64,000 nucleotides of DNA from Aliarcobacter cryaerophilus (GTDB taxonomy: Bacteria; Campylobacterota; Campylobacteria; Campylobacterales; Arcobacteraceae), in assembly GCF_014352935.1 (NCBI RefSeq), contig NZ_CP060694.1, forward strand, positions 1,116,001 to 1,180,000. Reading direction: 5' to 3'. A model generated the notes under the pieces. The model worked only from the letters and a program-made list of their open reading frames with translations, searched no databases and was not told the origin of the DNA. The translations under genes and the position numbers were made by a program. Of the stretch, positions 17,474 through 26,870 are shown one piece after another (positions within the stretch are counted from its first letter, which is position 1; each line of letters starts with the position of its first letter).

Positions 17474-18265
17474 TTAATTTAGAGCATTTTTAAATTTTTT
17501 CAATTCCTCTTTTATGCTTGGAACTCTCATAAAATGCTCTCCTATTAAAAAAGCATCAGCTCCAAGATTATGGAGTCTTTTTATAACTTCAATATCACTA
17601 ACTCCAGATTCAGCAACAATTATTTTACCTTCAGGAATAAGTGGAATTAGCTTCTCACATAAATTCATATCCATCTCAAAAGTTTTTAAATTTCTATGGT
17701 TTATTCCTATAATATCTGCTTTACTTTTTAAAGCTTTAGTCAAATCCTCAAAATCGTGAATTTCAACTAAAACTTCTAAATTCAAACCTCTAGCATAACT
17801 ATATAATTCATTTAACTCATCTTGACTCAGTGATTTTGCAATTAATAGTATAAAATCTGCTCCATATATCAAAGCCTCTGCAATTTGATATTTTGTAAGA
17901 ATAAAATCTTTTCTTAAAAGTGGAATATTTGTAATATTTTTTATCTCTTTTAAATAATCCAAATTCCCCAAGAAAAAGTGTGGTTCTGTTAATATAGAAA
18001 TTGCATTTGCACCAAAATCATTGTACTCTTTTGCTATTTGAAGATGATCAAAGTCTTCTTTTATAACCCCTTTACTAGGACTTGCTTTTTTTACTTCAGC
18101 AATTATTCGAATAGGTTCATCGATTGAAGATTTTAAAAATTTCTTTACATCTTTTGTGGGGAAATTACCATCTGCTATTATATTTTCAAGCTCATCTAAA
18201 GATATTTTCTCTTCTCTTTTTTTTACATCTTCTAAAGTTTTATTATTTATTTTTTCTAATATCAT
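17474..18265 (-). CDS. trpC: Indole-3-glycerol phosphate synthase
   Basis: TrpC closes the indole ring in tryptophan synthesis. Family regions are visible in order: [15 protein letters not shown] with the catalytic lysine, [55 protein letters not shown] and IVAESGVSD. 263 residues. Its start lies inside the end of the TPR lipoprotein gene (23-base overlap) with AAGGAG ten bases upstream, so translation is probably coupled. trpF is elsewhere in the window (24490-25083), so the trp genes are scattered. Confidence 0.95.
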   Translation of the reverse strand: MILEKINNKTLEDVKKREEKISLDELENIIADGNFPTKDVKKFLKSSIDEPIRIIAEVKKASPSKGVIKEDFDHLQIAKEYNDFGANAISILTEPHFFLGNLDYLKEIKNITNIPLLRKDFILTKYQIAEALIYGADFILLIAKSLSQDELNELYSYARGLNLEVLVEIHDFEDLTKALKSKADIIGINHRNLKTFEMDMNLCEKLIPLIPEGKIIVAESGVSDIEVIKRLHNLGADAFLIGEHFMRVPSIKEELKKFKNALN

Positions 18266-19568
18266 TCTCTTTACACTCCTTAATTTTTTCCCAATGCATC
18301 TTTATCTCTTCATCATTTAAACCTATTTCATCTACAATCAATTTCATATTTTTATATGCATCTTTACAATTTTTACTCTTATAATCGCCCCATGCTAGAG
18401 TATCTATAAAAGCAATATTTGTAGGATCTTGCTCCAATGCTTTTTTTACCAAAACCAAACCTTTTGGTATATCAATATCATAATCAATTAATAAATATGC
18501 CAAATAATTTTGATAAATAGGATTTGAAGATGTTTTTAAAGAGATATTAAATTTTTCAATAACACTTGCTAAAACACTATTTTTATCTTCTGCTAATTCA
18601 AACTCAATAATAGCTTGCTGTGCTAAATAATCAGGATTTGAACTATTTGTATATAATTTTTTGAGTAAATTATATGCTTTTTCTGGCTGTTTTGTTCGTT
18701 TATAAAGCTCTAAAAGAAAATCATCTTCAAGATTATTTCCTTCTAAAAATATTATAATATCATTTGCTTCAAAATTTTGAAACATTAAATTTGCTGTTTT
18801 ATTTAATTGTAAAGCATCTTCACTATTTTTATAGTATAAAAACATCTCTTTTAACAAAGATTGTATATTTTGCTTATCATTTAATTGATTATAAAAAGTC
18901 AAAAGTTGAAGTGCAATATTAAAATCATATTGGCTTTTTGGTAGATAATCTTTAAGATTTTCTACTGCATCTTTTTGTCGATTTAATTGAAAAAACTCTA
19001 AACTTGCTTTTGTCTGTACAAGTGAGCTTGAAATGCCATATTTTAGAGCTTTATTAAAACTATCATAAGCTTTTTGAAACTCCTCTTTTGATATATATAT
19101 TGTTCCTAAAAGTTCATAGTTGATACTATTTTTATATAAATCTGTTAGAGTAATAGCATGTTTTAAAGCCAAATCAAACTCTTGAAGCTTTAAAAGAGCA
19201 AAACTATACAATCTTAAAAGTATCTCTTCTTCTTTAATATTTGGTATAAAATATTTTGAAATTTGTTCTTTTATCCCTTGATAATCTTGAAGTTGTGTAG
19301 CAATTGTTGCATAAGCAACCAAATATTCATATTTACTTGTATTTAAAAATAGTTTCAAGTATATCTCTTTTGCACTATCGTACATTCTTGAATTTTCCAT
19401 CTCTAAAGCGTAAATTATGTAGTAATCTTCTAGTTGAAAACTTTTCTCTTCTACTTTTAAATACTTTCTATTCTCTTTTTCATTTTTAAACTCTGCATCT
19501 TTAATAGTGCAAGAGACAAAAAAACTTAGAACTACTGTTATTATTAAATATTTTTTATAGCTGGGCAC
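18243..19568 (-). CDS. TPR-repeat lipoprotein
   Basis: The N-terminus [17 protein letters not shown] is a lipoprotein signal with Cys near residue 20. Many degenerate tetratricopeptide repeats follow, for example [20 protein letters not shown] and [19 protein letters not shown]. Likely a periplasmic scaffold anchored to a membrane; partner unknown. The start is uncertain: a GTG at 19568 overlaps the YkgJ gene by 25 bases and has AGAGG ten bases upstream; no better start precedes the signal peptide. The 3' end overlaps trpC. Confidence 0.82.
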   Translation of the reverse strand: MPSYKKYLIITVVLSFFVSCTIKDAEFKNEKENRKYLKVEEKSFQLEDYYIIYALEMENSRMYDSAKEIYLKLFLNTSKYEYLVAYATIATQLQDYQGIKEQISKYFIPNIKEEEILLRLYSFALLKLQEFDLALKHAITLTDLYKNSINYELLGTIYISKEEFQKAYDSFNKALKYGISSSLVQTKASLEFFQLNRQKDAVENLKDYLPKSQYDFNIALQLLTFYNQLNDKQNIQSLLKEMFLYYKNSEDALQLNKTANLMFQNFEANDIIIFLEGNNLEDDFLLELYKRTKQPEKAYNLLKKLYTNSSNPDYLAQQAIIEFELAEDKNSVLASVIEKFNISLKTSSNPIYQNYLAYLLIDYDIDIPKGLVLVKKALEQDPTNIAFIDTLAWGDYKSKNCKDAYKNMKLIVDEIGLNDEEIKMHWEKIKECKENDIRKNK

Positions 19569-19927
19569 TCTTTATATACCTCTTTTTCATTATTTTTAAA
19601 ATATTCCCAAAATGGAAAAGTCCTACACTGCGTTGGTCTATAATCATAAATAGAGCATTTTCTTTTTTCTAAATCAAAAAAACAGCAAGCAAAACTATTA
19701 TCTGCTAATTCTACCTCTTTTATGCTATATTTATACCCTACTTTAAAAAGATATTTTTCTCTAAAACTATCTAAAGTAAGTCCTAAATATTTTGATAAAG
19801 CTTCAATTTCAACAATATTTATCCAAATATATCCACTTTCACCTATGCAACAATTTCCAGCACAACTTTCACAAGCAGTAGGATTAAAAGAGAAATTGTA
19901 TCCATTTTTTTTGATTAAATTACTCAC
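19544..19927 (-). CDS. YkgJ family cysteine cluster protein
   Basis: A 127-residue protein with CESCAGNCC at residues 19-27 and later ACCFFDLEKRKCSIYDYRPT followed by QCRTFPFW, the pattern of the YkgJ/CxxCxxCC family, thought to bind zinc or an iron-sulfur cluster. Function of the family is not established. It overlaps the methyltransferase gene upstream by eight bases and the TPR gene downstream by 25, so three genes and trpC form one operon. Confidence 0.86.
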   Translation of the reverse strand: MSNLIKKNGYNFSFNPTACESCAGNCCIGESGYIWINIVEIEALSKYLGLTLDSFREKYLFKVGYKYSIKEVELADNSFACCFFDLEKRKCSIYDYRPTQCRTFPFWEYFKNNEKEVYKECPAIKNI

Positions 19928-20636
19928 AAAAAACCTTTATACTATGTGTTTGAGCCTCTTTATATATATTTTGTACAGTTTTCGTAAACTCATTGTTTTC
20001 ATCAAAAACAATCAAAGGATTTAAAATTTTCACCAAAGATTTAGAATTTTTCTTAGCATAAATCATCACCAAAGTTGCATCTTTTGAATCATTTGGATGT
20101 ACAAATTGTAAAGCTTCAAGGTTAAATTTAAACTCTTTTAAATATAAAATAATATCCGCTAACTGCTTACAATCATAACAGAAAAAAAATTTTCCATCAT
20201 TTTTCAAAACTTGTGAAGATTTTTTTATAAAATCTCTTAAAGGCATATAATCATTGTATCTTGCAATTTTAATATTCTCTTTTTCACTTTTTATTACATC
20301 ACTATGATAAAATGGTGGATTTGATATACAAATATCAAATTTTTTATCAAAATCAAGCTCCAAAAATGAGCCTTTGTGCATTGTTGAAGATATTTTATTT
20401 ATTTTTGCATTTTTTATTGAAAAAAATTGAAAAATATCTTGAATTTCAACTTGATTTAGATTTGTTTTTCTGTATTTATTAGAAAATAAAAGACCTAAAA
20501 TACCACTTCCACTTCCAATATCGAGAACTTCTCCACTTATATTTTTATATTTTTCTAAAGATTTACAAATAAAACTATGTAAAAAATGTGTATCACTATT
20601 GTAACAATAACCATTTTGAGGTTGATATAATACCAA
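19920..20636 (-). CDS. TrmN6-like tRNA (adenine-N6)-methyltransferase
   Basis: SAM-binding motif I VLDIGSGSGILG at residues 37-48 and the N6-adenine methylase motif NPPF at 106-109, with the N-terminal YQPQNGYCYNSDTHFL that resembles the substrate-binding start of TrmN6/YfiC, which modifies A37 of tRNA-Val. 238 residues. A related rRNA or protein methylase cannot be excluded, but the motif order and size favour TrmN6. First gene of the operon with YkgJ, the TPR lipoprotein and trpC; AAGGAAG precedes the start. Confidence 0.8.
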   Translation of the reverse strand: MVLYQPQNGYCYNSDTHFLHSFICKSLEKYKNISGEVLDIGSGSGILGLLFSNKYRKTNLNQVEIQDIFQFFSIKNAKINKISSTMHKGSFLELDFDKKFDICISNPPFYHSDVIKSEKENIKIARYNDYMPLRDFIKKSSQVLKNDGKFFFCYDCKQLADIILYLKEFKFNLEALQFVHPNDSKDATLVMIYAKKNSKSLVKILNPLIVFDENNEFTKTVQNIYKEAQTHSIKVFCE

Positions 20637-20662
20637 AAAGCTTCCTTTTTTAAAATCTTTGG

Positions 20663-20668
20663 ATTATA
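20663..20668 (-). promoter_or_regulatory. -10 promoter box of the TrmN6-YkgJ-TPR-trpC operon
   Basis: Minus-strand TATAAT inside AGATATAATCC, 27 bases before the methyltransferase start, in the gap shared with divergent oorD. Confidence 0.5.
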
Positions 20669-20777
20669 TCTAAATTATTTATAGTTTTCTTTTAATAAAA
20701 TAAGCTAAATTATAGTAATATTGTTCCCAAAATTATAAAATTTATAAATTTTTATTATATTTTAGTAAAGGAAAATT

Positions 20778-21107
20778 ATGTCAAATGTTGAAGCTCCTTT
20801 AAATACACCTGTATGGGTAAATGAGAGTAGATGTAAAGCCTGTGATAGATGTGTATCTGTATGTCCAGCTGGAGTTCTTGGGATGAGACAAGATATTCAC
20901 TCAACTTTAGGTTCTATGGCAACTGTTATTCATCCTGAAGCTTGTATTGGATGCAATGATTGTGAATTATCTTGCCCTGATTTTGCTATTTTTGTCGCTG
21001 ATAAAAAAGAGTATAAATTTTCAAAATTAAGTGATGAAGCAAAGCAAAGACAAGAGAGAATTATAAAAAATAATTATAAAATATTAGATGAAGATAAAAA
21101 GGTTTGA
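20778..21107 (+). CDS. oorD: 2-oxoglutarate:acceptor oxidoreductase ferredoxin-like subunit OorD
   Basis: A 109-residue dicluster ferredoxin: Cys19, 22, 25, 29 (CKACDRCVSVCP) and Cys56, 59, 62, 66 (CIGCNDCELSCP) should bind two [4Fe-4S] clusters. It transfers electrons from the OorAB active site. The first of four genes oorDABC, which together replace the 2-oxoglutarate dehydrogenase complex in the TCA cycle of Campylobacterota. AAAGGA lies just before the ATG. Confidence 0.94.
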   Translation: MSNVEAPLNTPVWVNESRCKACDRCVSVCPAGVLGMRQDIHSTLGSMATVIHPEACIGCNDCELSCPDFAIFVADKKEYKFSKLSDEAKQRQERIIKNNYKILDEDKKV

Positions 21108-21109
21108 TT

Positions 21110-22240
21110 ATGTCAAGAGAATTAATATCAACAGGAAATGAATTAGCAGCATTAGCAGCTATTGATTCAAAATGTGAGTTTTTTGGTGGCTATCCAATAA
21201 CACCATCTAGTGAAATCATGCATGTATTATCATCAAAACTACCTGCAATTGGTGGAGTTTGTATGCAAATGGAAGATGAGATTTCTGGTATTTGTGCAAG
21301 TCTTGGTGCAGCTATGAGTGGAAAAAGAGCTATGACAGCATCAAGTGGACCTGGAATTTCACTAAAATCTGAGAATTTAGGATTAGGTTATATTTCAGAA
21401 GTTCCTCTTGTAGTTGTAAACGTAATGAGAGGAGGACCTTCAACTGGACTTCCTACAAGAGTTGCTCAAGGTGATATTTTACAAGCAAAAAATCCAACTC
21501 ATGGTGATGTAAAATCTATTACTTTAATGCCTGGAAATTTAACTGAGTGCTATACAGAAGTAGTACGTGCTTTTAATCTAGCAGATAGATTTATGCAACC
21601 TGTTTTTGTGCTTTTAGATGAAACTATTGGGCATATGGCTGGAAAAGTTGTACTTCCACCTTTAAGTGAAATAGAAAAAAATAGAGTTTTTAGAAAAAGA
21701 TTTGATGGAGATAAAAAAGAGTATCTTCCTTATGGTGCAAAAGATGATGAACCAGCTGTTTTAAACACAATGTTTGAAGGTTATAGATACCATTTTACAG
21801 GACTTCATCATGGACCAACAGGTCATCCAACTGAAGATGCTGTTGTTTGTAGTGCTTTGATGAGTAGATTATTTAAAAAAGTTGAAAATCATACAGATGA
21901 ACTTGAACTAAATGAAGAGTATATGATAGAGGATGCTGATATTTTAATTATTGCTTATGGTTCTGTTTCATTAGGAGCTAAAGAGGCTGTAAATCGTCTA
22001 AGAAAAGAAGGTATAAAAGCTGGAATGTTTAGTCCAAAAACTATTTGGCCAAGTCCTGAAAAAAGATTAAATGAACTTGTAAACAGATTTGAAAAAGTAT
22101 TAGTTGCAGAGCTTAATATGGGACAATACACTCAAGAGATACAAAGAGTTAGTGGAAGAAAAGAGTTTGATACTCTTTTAAAAGCAAATGGAAGACCACT
22201 TTCTCCACTTGAAATAATAGAAAAAGTAAAAGGAATGTAA
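21110..22240 (+). CDS. oorA: 2-oxoglutarate:acceptor oxidoreductase subunit OorA
   Basis: The large subunit with the pyruvate:ferredoxin oxidoreductase domain I fold: FFGGYPITPSSEIMHVL, MQMEDEISGICASLGAAMSG and TASSGPGISLKSENLG are the typical stretches, and the C-terminal part (LIIAYGSVSLGAKEAVNRL) is domain II. The ATG at 21110 has AAAAGG seven bases upstream; a TTG two codons earlier overlaps the oorD stop and is less likely. 376 residues. Works with OorB, C and D to oxidise 2-oxoglutarate to succinyl-CoA. Confidence 0.95.
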   Translation: MSRELISTGNELAALAAIDSKCEFFGGYPITPSSEIMHVLSSKLPAIGGVCMQMEDEISGICASLGAAMSGKRAMTASSGPGISLKSENLGLGYISEVPLVVVNVMRGGPSTGLPTRVAQGDILQAKNPTHGDVKSITLMPGNLTECYTEVVRAFNLADRFMQPVFVLLDETIGHMAGKVVLPPLSEIEKNRVFRKRFDGDKKEYLPYGAKDDEPAVLNTMFEGYRYHFTGLHHGPTGHPTEDAVVCSALMSRLFKKVENHTDELELNEEYMIEDADILIIAYGSVSLGAKEAVNRLRKEGIKAGMFSPKTIWPSPEKRLNELVNRFEKVLVAELNMGQYTQEIQRVSGRKEFDTLLKANGRPLSPLEIIEKVKGM

Positions 22241-22241
22241 T

Positions 22242-23075
22242 ATGGCTTTTAACTACGATGAATATTTAAGAACAGATAAAATGCCAACACTTTGGTGTTG
22301 GGGGTGTGGTGATGGAGTTATATTAAAAGCTTTAATAAGAGCAATCGATAAACTTGGTTGGAATATGGATGATGTTTGTGTAGTTTCAGGAATTGGTTGC
22401 TCTGGAAGATTTAGCTCATACATAAACTGTAATACTGTTCATACAACTCATGGAAGAACACTTCCTTATGCAACTGGAATAAAAATGGCGAATCCAAATA
22501 AGAAAGTTATAGTTGTAGGTGGAGATGGAGATGGTCTTGCAATTGGTGGAAATCACACAATTCACGCTGCTAGAAGAAATATTGATTTAACTTATATTTT
22601 AATAAATAACTTTATTTATGGACTTACAAACTCTCAAACAAGCCCTACAACTCCAAAAGGGATGTGGACAGCTACAATGGAAAGAGGAAATATTGATCCA
22701 ACTTTTGACTCTTGCAAACTTGTAGAAGCAGCGGGTGCGAGTTTTGTTGCAAGAGAAACTATGATTGATCCAAAAAAACTTGAAAGAACTTTAGTTAAAG
22801 CTCTTGAGCATAAAGGGTTCTCATATTTAGAAGTATTCTCAAATTGCCATGTAAATTTAGGAAGAAAAAATAAAATGGCAAGTGCAACATCAAATTTAGA
22901 GTGGATTGATTCTATCTCTTTAGCAAAAACAAAATTTGATATGCTAGAAGAGAGTGAAAAAATCGGTAAATATCCAACTGGAGTTTTAAAACAGGATGAA
23001 AATGCACTAGAATATTGTGAAGCTTATGAAAAAGTAAAAGAAGCACACAAAAATAAAACTATGGTAGAGCTTTAA
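22242..23075 (+). CDS. oorB: 2-oxoglutarate:acceptor oxidoreductase subunit OorB (thiamine diphosphate)
   Basis: The thiamine diphosphate-binding subunit. WCWGCGDGVILKAL near the start and VVGGDGDGLAIGGNH with the GDG...N motif for Mg-TPP are clear, as is INNFIYGLTNSQTSPTTPKG. The cysteines CWGC and GIGCSG probably bind the nearby [4Fe-4S] cluster as in relatives. 277 residues; starts two bases after oorA. Part of oorDABC. Confidence 0.95.
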   Translation: MAFNYDEYLRTDKMPTLWCWGCGDGVILKALIRAIDKLGWNMDDVCVVSGIGCSGRFSSYINCNTVHTTHGRTLPYATGIKMANPNKKVIVVGGDGDGLAIGGNHTIHAARRNIDLTYILINNFIYGLTNSQTSPTTPKGMWTATMERGNIDPTFDSCKLVEAAGASFVARETMIDPKKLERTLVKALEHKGFSYLEVFSNCHVNLGRKNKMASATSNLEWIDSISLAKTKFDMLEESEKIGKYPTGVLKQDENALEYCEAYEKVKEAHKNKTMVEL

Positions 23076-23084
23076 GGAAATAAT

Positions 23085-23651
23085 ATGTCAAATAGAACTT
23101 TAATGAGATTTACAGGAGTTGGGGGACAAGGTGTTTTACTAGCAGGTGAAATTTTTGCAGCAGCAAAAATAAGTAATGGTGGATTTGGATTAAAAACAGC
23201 AACTTATACTTCACAGGTACGTGGTGGACCAACTGTTGTTGATATTACACTTCAAGATGAAGAGATTATCTATCCATACGCAAATGATGGAGAGATTGAT
23301 TTTATGCTTTCTGTTGCTCAAATATCTTTTGATCTATTCAAAAATGGTGTAAAAGATGGTGCAACAATAGTTATTGAGCCAAACTTGGTACACCCTAGTG
23401 AAGAAGATAAAAAAAGATGGAATATTATTGAAATTCCAATTATTACAATTGCAAAAGATGAAGTAGGAAATGTTATTACTCAATCTATTTTAGCATTAGC
23501 AATAGCAAACTATTTCACAGGAGAAACTATTCCTAAAGAGGTTTTAAGAAGTACAATGCTCTCAAAAATTCCTCCAAAACTTCATGAACTTAACAACAAA
23601 GCTTATGATTTAGGTTATAAGTATGCAAAAGAAGCTGATAATAGAAAATAA
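23085..23651 (+). CDS. oorC: 2-oxoglutarate:acceptor oxidoreductase subunit OorC (gamma)
   Basis: The gamma subunit: RFTGVGGQGVLLAGEIFAAA at the start and YTSQVRGGPTVVDITL are the hallmark of this domain. 188 residues. Last gene of oorDABC, preceded by AAGGAAATA. A hairpin follows 10 bases after the stop and ends the operon. Confidence 0.95.
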   Translation: MSNRTLMRFTGVGGQGVLLAGEIFAAAKISNGGFGLKTATYTSQVRGGPTVVDITLQDEEIIYPYANDGEIDFMLSVAQISFDLFKNGVKDGATIVIEPNLVHPSEEDKKRWNIIEIPIITIAKDEVGNVITQSILALAIANYFTGETIPKEVLRSTMLSKIPPKLHELNNKAYDLGYKYAKEADNRK

Positions 23652-23660
23652 GAGTTTAAA

Positions 23661-23690
23661 CTAAGAAGTTTTTACTTCTTAGTTGTTTTC
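23661..23690 (+). terminator. Intrinsic terminator of oorDABC
   Basis: CTAAGAAG (23661-23668) pairs perfectly with CTTCTTAG (23675-23682) across a six-base loop, followed by TTGTTTTC. The stop codon of the convergent exonuclease gene lies in the hairpin, so it may act in both directions. Confidence 0.7.
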
Positions 23691-24503
23691 TTTAGGAATT
23701 TTTAAAATATTATTGGATTTACTAAAAGCTATCAAATCTTCAGTAGATTTTATCTTACTAAAATCTATATTTTCTAAACATCTTTCAAAAATAATCTCTG
23801 TTGATAGTGCATCAAAATATGCTCTATGATGATTTTGTACATCTATATTTAAAAGTTCTTTTAAAGTACTAAGACCATATTTTTGAGATTGTATGCATCT
23901 TTTTGATAAATCTATTGTACAAATTTTCCTATTTAAAAGTTTCCCTAAATTATACTTTTCAAAACTATCAGAGATAAAATTATAATCAAATTTGATATCA
24001 TGAGCTACAAATACATCATCACCTAAAAACTCTTTAAACTCTTTTAGAACTTTCTCTAGTCTTGGTGCAGTTTGAAGCATATCTAGACTTATATTTGTAA
24101 CTTCTTGAATATAAATAGGAATCTCTTTTGCAAAAACCAAAGAGTCAAATTTATCTAAGATTTGTCCATTTTTATACTTAACTGCTCCCAATTCTATAAT
24201 TTGATGACCATTCTTTGGACTTCCACCATTTGTTTCAATATCAACAAAACAAAAAGTTTGTTCACATATTGGAGTTTTTGTGGTTCTAAGATATACAAAA
24301 TCATCTTTTATATCTAAAGGAAACCCATTTATTAAAAGTAGCTCAAATTCTAGTTCACTATTTTCATAAAACTTATCACTTATATTTTCTAAAAGATCTA
24401 AAAATTCAGAAAATTCTATTGGCTCTTTTTTTAATCTTCTTACAATATCTAAAAAAGTCTGCTTTTGAGGTTTTAAAATATACTTTTTTTTAGGAGATTT
24501 CAT
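23679..24503 (-). CDS. DEDDh 3'-5' exonuclease (DNA polymerase III epsilon-like)
   Basis: CFVDIETNGGSPKNGHQIIE is ExoI with Asp and Glu, VFVAHDIKFDYNF is ExoII and HHRAYFDALST is ExoIIIepsilon with His and Asp, so the catalytic set is complete. An N-terminal region of about 85 residues with no known domain precedes it. In Campylobacterota such a protein is often annotated as the proofreading epsilon subunit; I cannot confirm that from sequence alone, and a second paralogue is at 5175-5915. Overlaps trpF by 14 bases; same operon as trpF and rpe. Confidence 0.85.
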   Translation of the reverse strand: MKSPKKKYILKPQKQTFLDIVRRLKKEPIEFSEFLDLLENISDKFYENSELEFELLLINGFPLDIKDDFVYLRTTKTPICEQTFCFVDIETNGGSPKNGHQIIELGAVKYKNGQILDKFDSLVFAKEIPIYIQEVTNISLDMLQTAPRLEKVLKEFKEFLGDDVFVAHDIKFDYNFISDSFEKYNLGKLLNRKICTIDLSKRCIQSQKYGLSTLKELLNIDVQNHHRAYFDALSTEIIFERCLENIDFSKIKSTEDLIAFSKSNNILKIPKENN

Positions 24504-25083
24504 TTGCAGCTTTCACAAAATCAAACATCTTTTGTTTATCTTTAACCCCTTTTTGCTTCTCAACTGAACTACTTACATCAACTCCAAAAAAATTAAAATT
24601 CTTTAACTCTTTTAAATTTTCAGGATTTAATCCTCCAGCAAGTATAAATTTAGAACAGTTTATATCTTTAAACCAATCCAGTGCTAATCTTTTACCAGCT
24701 CCACCAAATTCATCTACAAATGCATCAACTAAATAGTAATCATCTTTTAAACTGTTTAAGTCCTCTTTACTTTTTACTCTTAAAACTTTTAAATATTTAA
24801 CTTCTAGTTTAAAAAAATCTACTATATTCTCATCATCAATAATTTGAGCTAGTTGCATTTTCGACTCTTTACAGGTTTTGTTTATAAAATCTGTTGTTTC
24901 GTTCACAAAAAGTCCAACAGTTTGTACAAAAGGTGGTAAATTTTCAACTATTTTTAAAGCAAGAAGAGGTTCAATATATCTAGGAGATGGTTTATAAAAT
25001 ACAAATCCCAAGGCAGAAGCACCTGCATTTATGGCATTTAATGCATCTTCTAAATTTGTTATACCACAGATTTTTACTCTCAT
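24490..25083 (-). CDS. trpF: Phosphoribosylanthranilate isomerase
   Basis: TrpF converts phosphoribosylanthranilate to CdRP in tryptophan synthesis. VKICGITNLEDALNAINAGA at the start carries the catalytic cysteine, ALGFVFYKPSPRYIEP the substrate loop, and FILAGGLNPENL plus VDVSSSVE the phosphate-binding end. The catalytic aspartate is in YLVDAFVDEFGGAGK. 197 residues. Sits between rpe and the exonuclease, separate from trpC. Confidence 0.95.
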   Translation of the reverse strand: MRVKICGITNLEDALNAINAGASALGFVFYKPSPRYIEPLLALKIVENLPPFVQTVGLFVNETTDFINKTCKESKMQLAQIIDDENIVDFFKLEVKYLKVLRVKSKEDLNSLKDDYYLVDAFVDEFGGAGKRLALDWFKDINCSKFILAGGLNPENLKELKNFNFFGVDVSSSVEKQKGVKDKQKMFDFVKAANEIS

Positions 25084-25100
25084 ATTTTGAACTTCTTAAT

Positions 25101-25742
25101 TTATACTTTTAAACTATCTATAGCTTTTTTATAATCACCACTTCCAAAAACAAAGCTTCCTGCAACAACAACATCAACTCCAGCATCTTTTAACTCTTTT
25201 ATATTTTTATCACTAACTCCACCATCAACTTCAATTAGACAGTTTGGATTTCTTTTTTTAATTAACTCTTTTAATTTTTTTGCTTTTTCAATCACGCTTG
25301 GAATAAATTTTTGCCCACCAAATCCTGGATTTACAGACATTAGTAAAACCATATCTAAATCTTCGAGTAAATACTCAATATCTTCTACTTTAGTGTGAGG
25401 ATTAAGTGTAATTGCAGGACTTATTCCCAAACTTCTTATTTTTTGAATAAGTCTATGTGGGTGTTTTTCACTCTCAATATGAAATGATAGATATTTTGGT
25501 TTTAATGGAGCAAATAGATCTACAAAGAAGTTGTTATTTTCAACCATTAAATGAATATCAAGTGGTTTAGAACTAGCTTTACTAACAGGTTCTACAACAA
25601 CTGGACCAATAGTTAAATTTGGTACAAAATGCCCATCCATAACATCTACATGAACTAAATCACAACCAGCTTCACAAATAGCCTTAATCTCTTGTTCCAA
25701 ATTGCCAAAATCAGCTGATAGTATAGATGGAGCAACTAACAT
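25101..25742 (-). CDS. rpe: Ribulose-phosphate 3-epimerase
   Basis: TIM-barrel epimerase of the pentose phosphate pathway, interconverting ribulose-5-P and xylulose-5-P. VAPSILSADFGNLEQEI, LVHVDVMDGHFVPNLTIGP with the metal-binding His-Asp, MSVNPGFGGQKFIPSV and IEVDGGVSD are all present. 213 residues. First gene of the rpe-trpF-exonuclease operon; AAAGG and a -10 box lie upstream. Confidence 0.96.
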   Translation of the reverse strand: MLVAPSILSADFGNLEQEIKAICEAGCDLVHVDVMDGHFVPNLTIGPVVVEPVSKASSKPLDIHLMVENNNFFVDLFAPLKPKYLSFHIESEKHPHRLIQKIRSLGISPAITLNPHTKVEDIEYLLEDLDMVLLMSVNPGFGGQKFIPSVIEKAKKLKELIKKRNPNCLIEVDGGVSDKNIKELKDAGVDVVVAGSFVFGSGDYKKAIDSLKV

Positions 25743-25774
25743 ATTATTTACCTTTTTTATAAAAATTAGCCAAG

Positions 25775-25780
25775 ATTATA
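25775..25780 (-). promoter_or_regulatory. -10 promoter box of the rpe-trpF-exonuclease operon
   Basis: Minus-strand TATAAT in TTGATATAATCTTGG, 33 bases upstream of the rpe start, diverging from pldA. Confidence 0.5.
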
Positions 25781-25848
25781 TCAATTTATCGCTTTTAGAT
25801 AGTATAAATAAATTTTAGAGTAAAATTTGACCCATTATAAGGAATAAT

Positions 25849-26853
25849 TTGGAAAAGAAACTATTTATACTATTTATATTTACTCTATCACTATGTTTTT
25901 CAGAAGATTTAAACTCTATTTATAAAAAAGCAAAAGAGCTAGAAGATAATGGAGATTATAAATCTGCAATGCTTTTATATAAAAAAATAGCAAATGAGAG
26001 TTTAAAAAATCCTTCTTTAGATAAGAGTGAAGATTTAGTAATCAAAGAGATTAAAAAAGAGCCAAAAAAAGAGTTTTTTGAACATAATATAGATAAATCT
26101 AAAGATAAAGATACAAATGATAATTTAGAGCAACTAGTTACAAAAGATTTTGGTATATATCCTTATAAAAAGAACTATTTTTTACCAGCAACATATACTT
26201 TTAACAATATTTCAAATAGAGATAATTTTGAAACTTCTTTTCAAATTAGTTTAGAAAAACCAATTTCTAATGATTTTTTTGGTTTAAACGAGACAATAAG
26301 TATTGCATATACTCAAAAATCATTTTGGCAAACTGCTTCTAGTTCTGCTCCATTTCGTGAAACAAACTATGAACCAGAAATTTTTATGCAAATTCCTAAT
26401 GATGGTAAATACCTAAAGCTTTATAAAACATCATTTTTACACACTTCAAATGGAAAAGGTGGCGATGATTCAAGATCTTTAAATAGATTATATTTACAAA
26501 CATTTTTTCAATTTGATAATCTTTTTGTGTCTCCAAAAATTTGGTATAAAATTCCCCAAAATAGTAAAGATGATGATATGAAAGATTTTTATAAATATTA
26601 TGGGTATGGTGATATTTCATTTTTGTATGCTTATGGTAAACAAACTTTTGAACTACTTTTAAGAGATAATTTGAGATTAAATAGTTCAAACAAGGGGGCA
26701 ATTGAATTTAACTACACTTTTCCTCTTCCAGATTTTATATCTTCAAAAAATAGTTATGGTATTTTTCAAGTTTTCCATGGATATGGTCATAGTTTAATAG
26801 ATTATGATAGAGAAGTAACAAATATTGGTATTGGACTTACTTTTTCTAGATAA
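25849..26853 (+). CDS. pldA: Outer membrane phospholipase A
   Basis: An N-terminal signal peptide (LFILFIFTLSLCFS) and a spacer of about 100 charged residues precede a PldA barrel. The catalytic motif HTSNGKGG has His198 and Ser200, and YTQKSFWQTASSSAPFRET with NYEPEIF are the conserved parts around it. PldA hydrolyses outer membrane phospholipids when asymmetry is lost. The TTG start at 25849 is chosen for the AAGGA six bases upstream. The long linker between signal and barrel is more extended than in E. coli PldA. 334 residues. Confidence 0.9.
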   Translation: MEKKLFILFIFTLSLCFSEDLNSIYKKAKELEDNGDYKSAMLLYKKIANESLKNPSLDKSEDLVIKEIKKEPKKEFFEHNIDKSKDKDTNDNLEQLVTKDFGIYPYKKNYFLPATYTFNNISNRDNFETSFQISLEKPISNDFFGLNETISIAYTQKSFWQTASSSAPFRETNYEPEIFMQIPNDGKYLKLYKTSFLHTSNGKGGDDSRSLNRLYLQTFFQFDNLFVSPKIWYKIPQNSKDDDMKDFYKYYGYGDISFLYAYGKQTFELLLRDNLRLNSSNKGAIEFNYTFPLPDFISSKNSYGIFQVFHGYGHSLIDYDREVTNIGIGLTFSR

Positions 26854-26870
26854 AACTTATTTTATACTTT